A DNA stretch of 64,000 nt, taken from positions 129,720 to 193,719 of the forward strand of contig NZ_SBFF01000011.1 in the NCBI RefSeq assembly GCF_004151485.1, given 5' to 3'. The position numbers and the translations under genes were made by a program. This document shows, one piece after another, positions 63,959 to 64,000 of the stretch. Source of the DNA: Sphingosinicella sp. CPCC 101087. Its GTDB lineage: Bacteria > Pseudomonadota > Alphaproteobacteria > Sphingomonadales > Sphingomonadaceae. The notes under the pieces are model-generated. The model was not told the DNA's origin. It was given only the letters and a program-made list of their open reading frames with translations, and ran no database searches. The stretch's first letter is position 1, and each line of letters starts with the position of its first letter.

Positions 63959-64000
63959 GCAGATGGAGCGTCGATTCAGGCCGAGCCAGTGCGCGGCCGG

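Larger units (their letters stand above)
63492..64000. other. Non-coding end region with regulatory structure
   Basis: 509 bp with no gene I can support; open frames here have no ribosome-binding site or recognisable protein. It holds a 10-bp inverted repeat, a half-conserved LacI-like word, and, near the end, a TTGACA box followed by a perfect palindromic operator. It probably contains the 3' end of the SGNH transcript and the promoter of a gene beyond the window. Confidence 0.6.

Overview
The window reads as a continuous, GC-rich, gene-dense piece of an alphaproteobacterial chromosome, most likely from a sphingomonad (order Sphingomonadales). Reasons: TonB-dependent receptors with an ITGSRI-type TonB box and typical C-termini, clusters of exported hydrolases next to them, a MarR-controlled hydroxycinnamate cluster, an ECF sigma/DGPF pair, and heavy use of GTG/TTG starts with 4-nt ATGA gene overlaps. 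I see no rRNA, tRNA, CRISPR array, transposase or phage gene. The organism call is inference from gene content.

Layout. (1) 1-6.8 kb: the end of a TonB receptor gene followed by three paralogous exported M61-like metallopeptidases with PDZ domains. (2) 6.9-9.85 kb: a MarR regulator divergent from hppD-hmgA, the upper homogentisate pathway for tyrosine. (3) 10-13.1 kb: two tandem S10 serine carboxypeptidase-like proteins. (4) 13.1-22.7 kb: an eight-gene, translationally coupled minus-strand operon. It holds a CapA-like protein, a complete TRAP transporter (Q, M, P), two 2-hydroxyacyl-CoA dehydratase-family subunits, a two-domain class III CoA-transferase and a second class III CoA-transferase. 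(5) 22.9-29.4 kb: a lipoprotein CocE/S15 hydrolase and a TonB receptor divergent from that operon, then a GntR/FCD regulator divergent from a second lipoprotein alpha/beta hydrolase. Related palindromes lie in both divergent promoter regions, so blocks 4 and 5 look like one regulon: outer-membrane uptake, periplasmic hydrolysis, TRAP import, CoA activation and dehydration of an unidentified carboxylate. This is the least familiar part of the window. (6) 29.4-36.3 kb: hydroxycinnamate catabolism (MarR, aldehyde dehydrogenase, hydroxycinnamoyl-CoA hydratase-lyase, acyl-CoA ligase, MFS transporter, pobA). The same operator half-sites occur at both ends of the cluster.

(7) 36.3-43.4 kb: an 823-residue SDR/membrane fusion whose VKOR-like part has lost its CxxC, an esterase, a DGPF/YCII protein with an ECF42-type sigma factor, an HdeD-like membrane protein and two small proteins. 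(8) 43.5-51.3 kb: a LuxR-type regulator and the conserved DUF4129 / DUF4350 / MoxR / DUF58 / SpoIIM / RDD cluster. (9) 51.3-63.5 kb: mostly housekeeping and single genes: Zn alcohol dehydrogenase, nitronate monooxygenase-like protein, GFA protein, asd, DUF2189 membrane protein, membrane M28 peptidase, rarA, beta-lactamase-fold hydrolase, YjbR-like protein, DUF429-like protein and SGNH hydrolase. (10) 63.5-64 kb is non-coding and ends with a near-ideal lac-type operator downstream of a TTGACA box, so it is probably the promoter of a gene beyond the window.

Functional names come from motifs and family resemblance read by eye. No database search was run. Start codons were chosen from Shine-Dalgarno position, signal peptides and gene overlaps, and doubtful ones are flagged.
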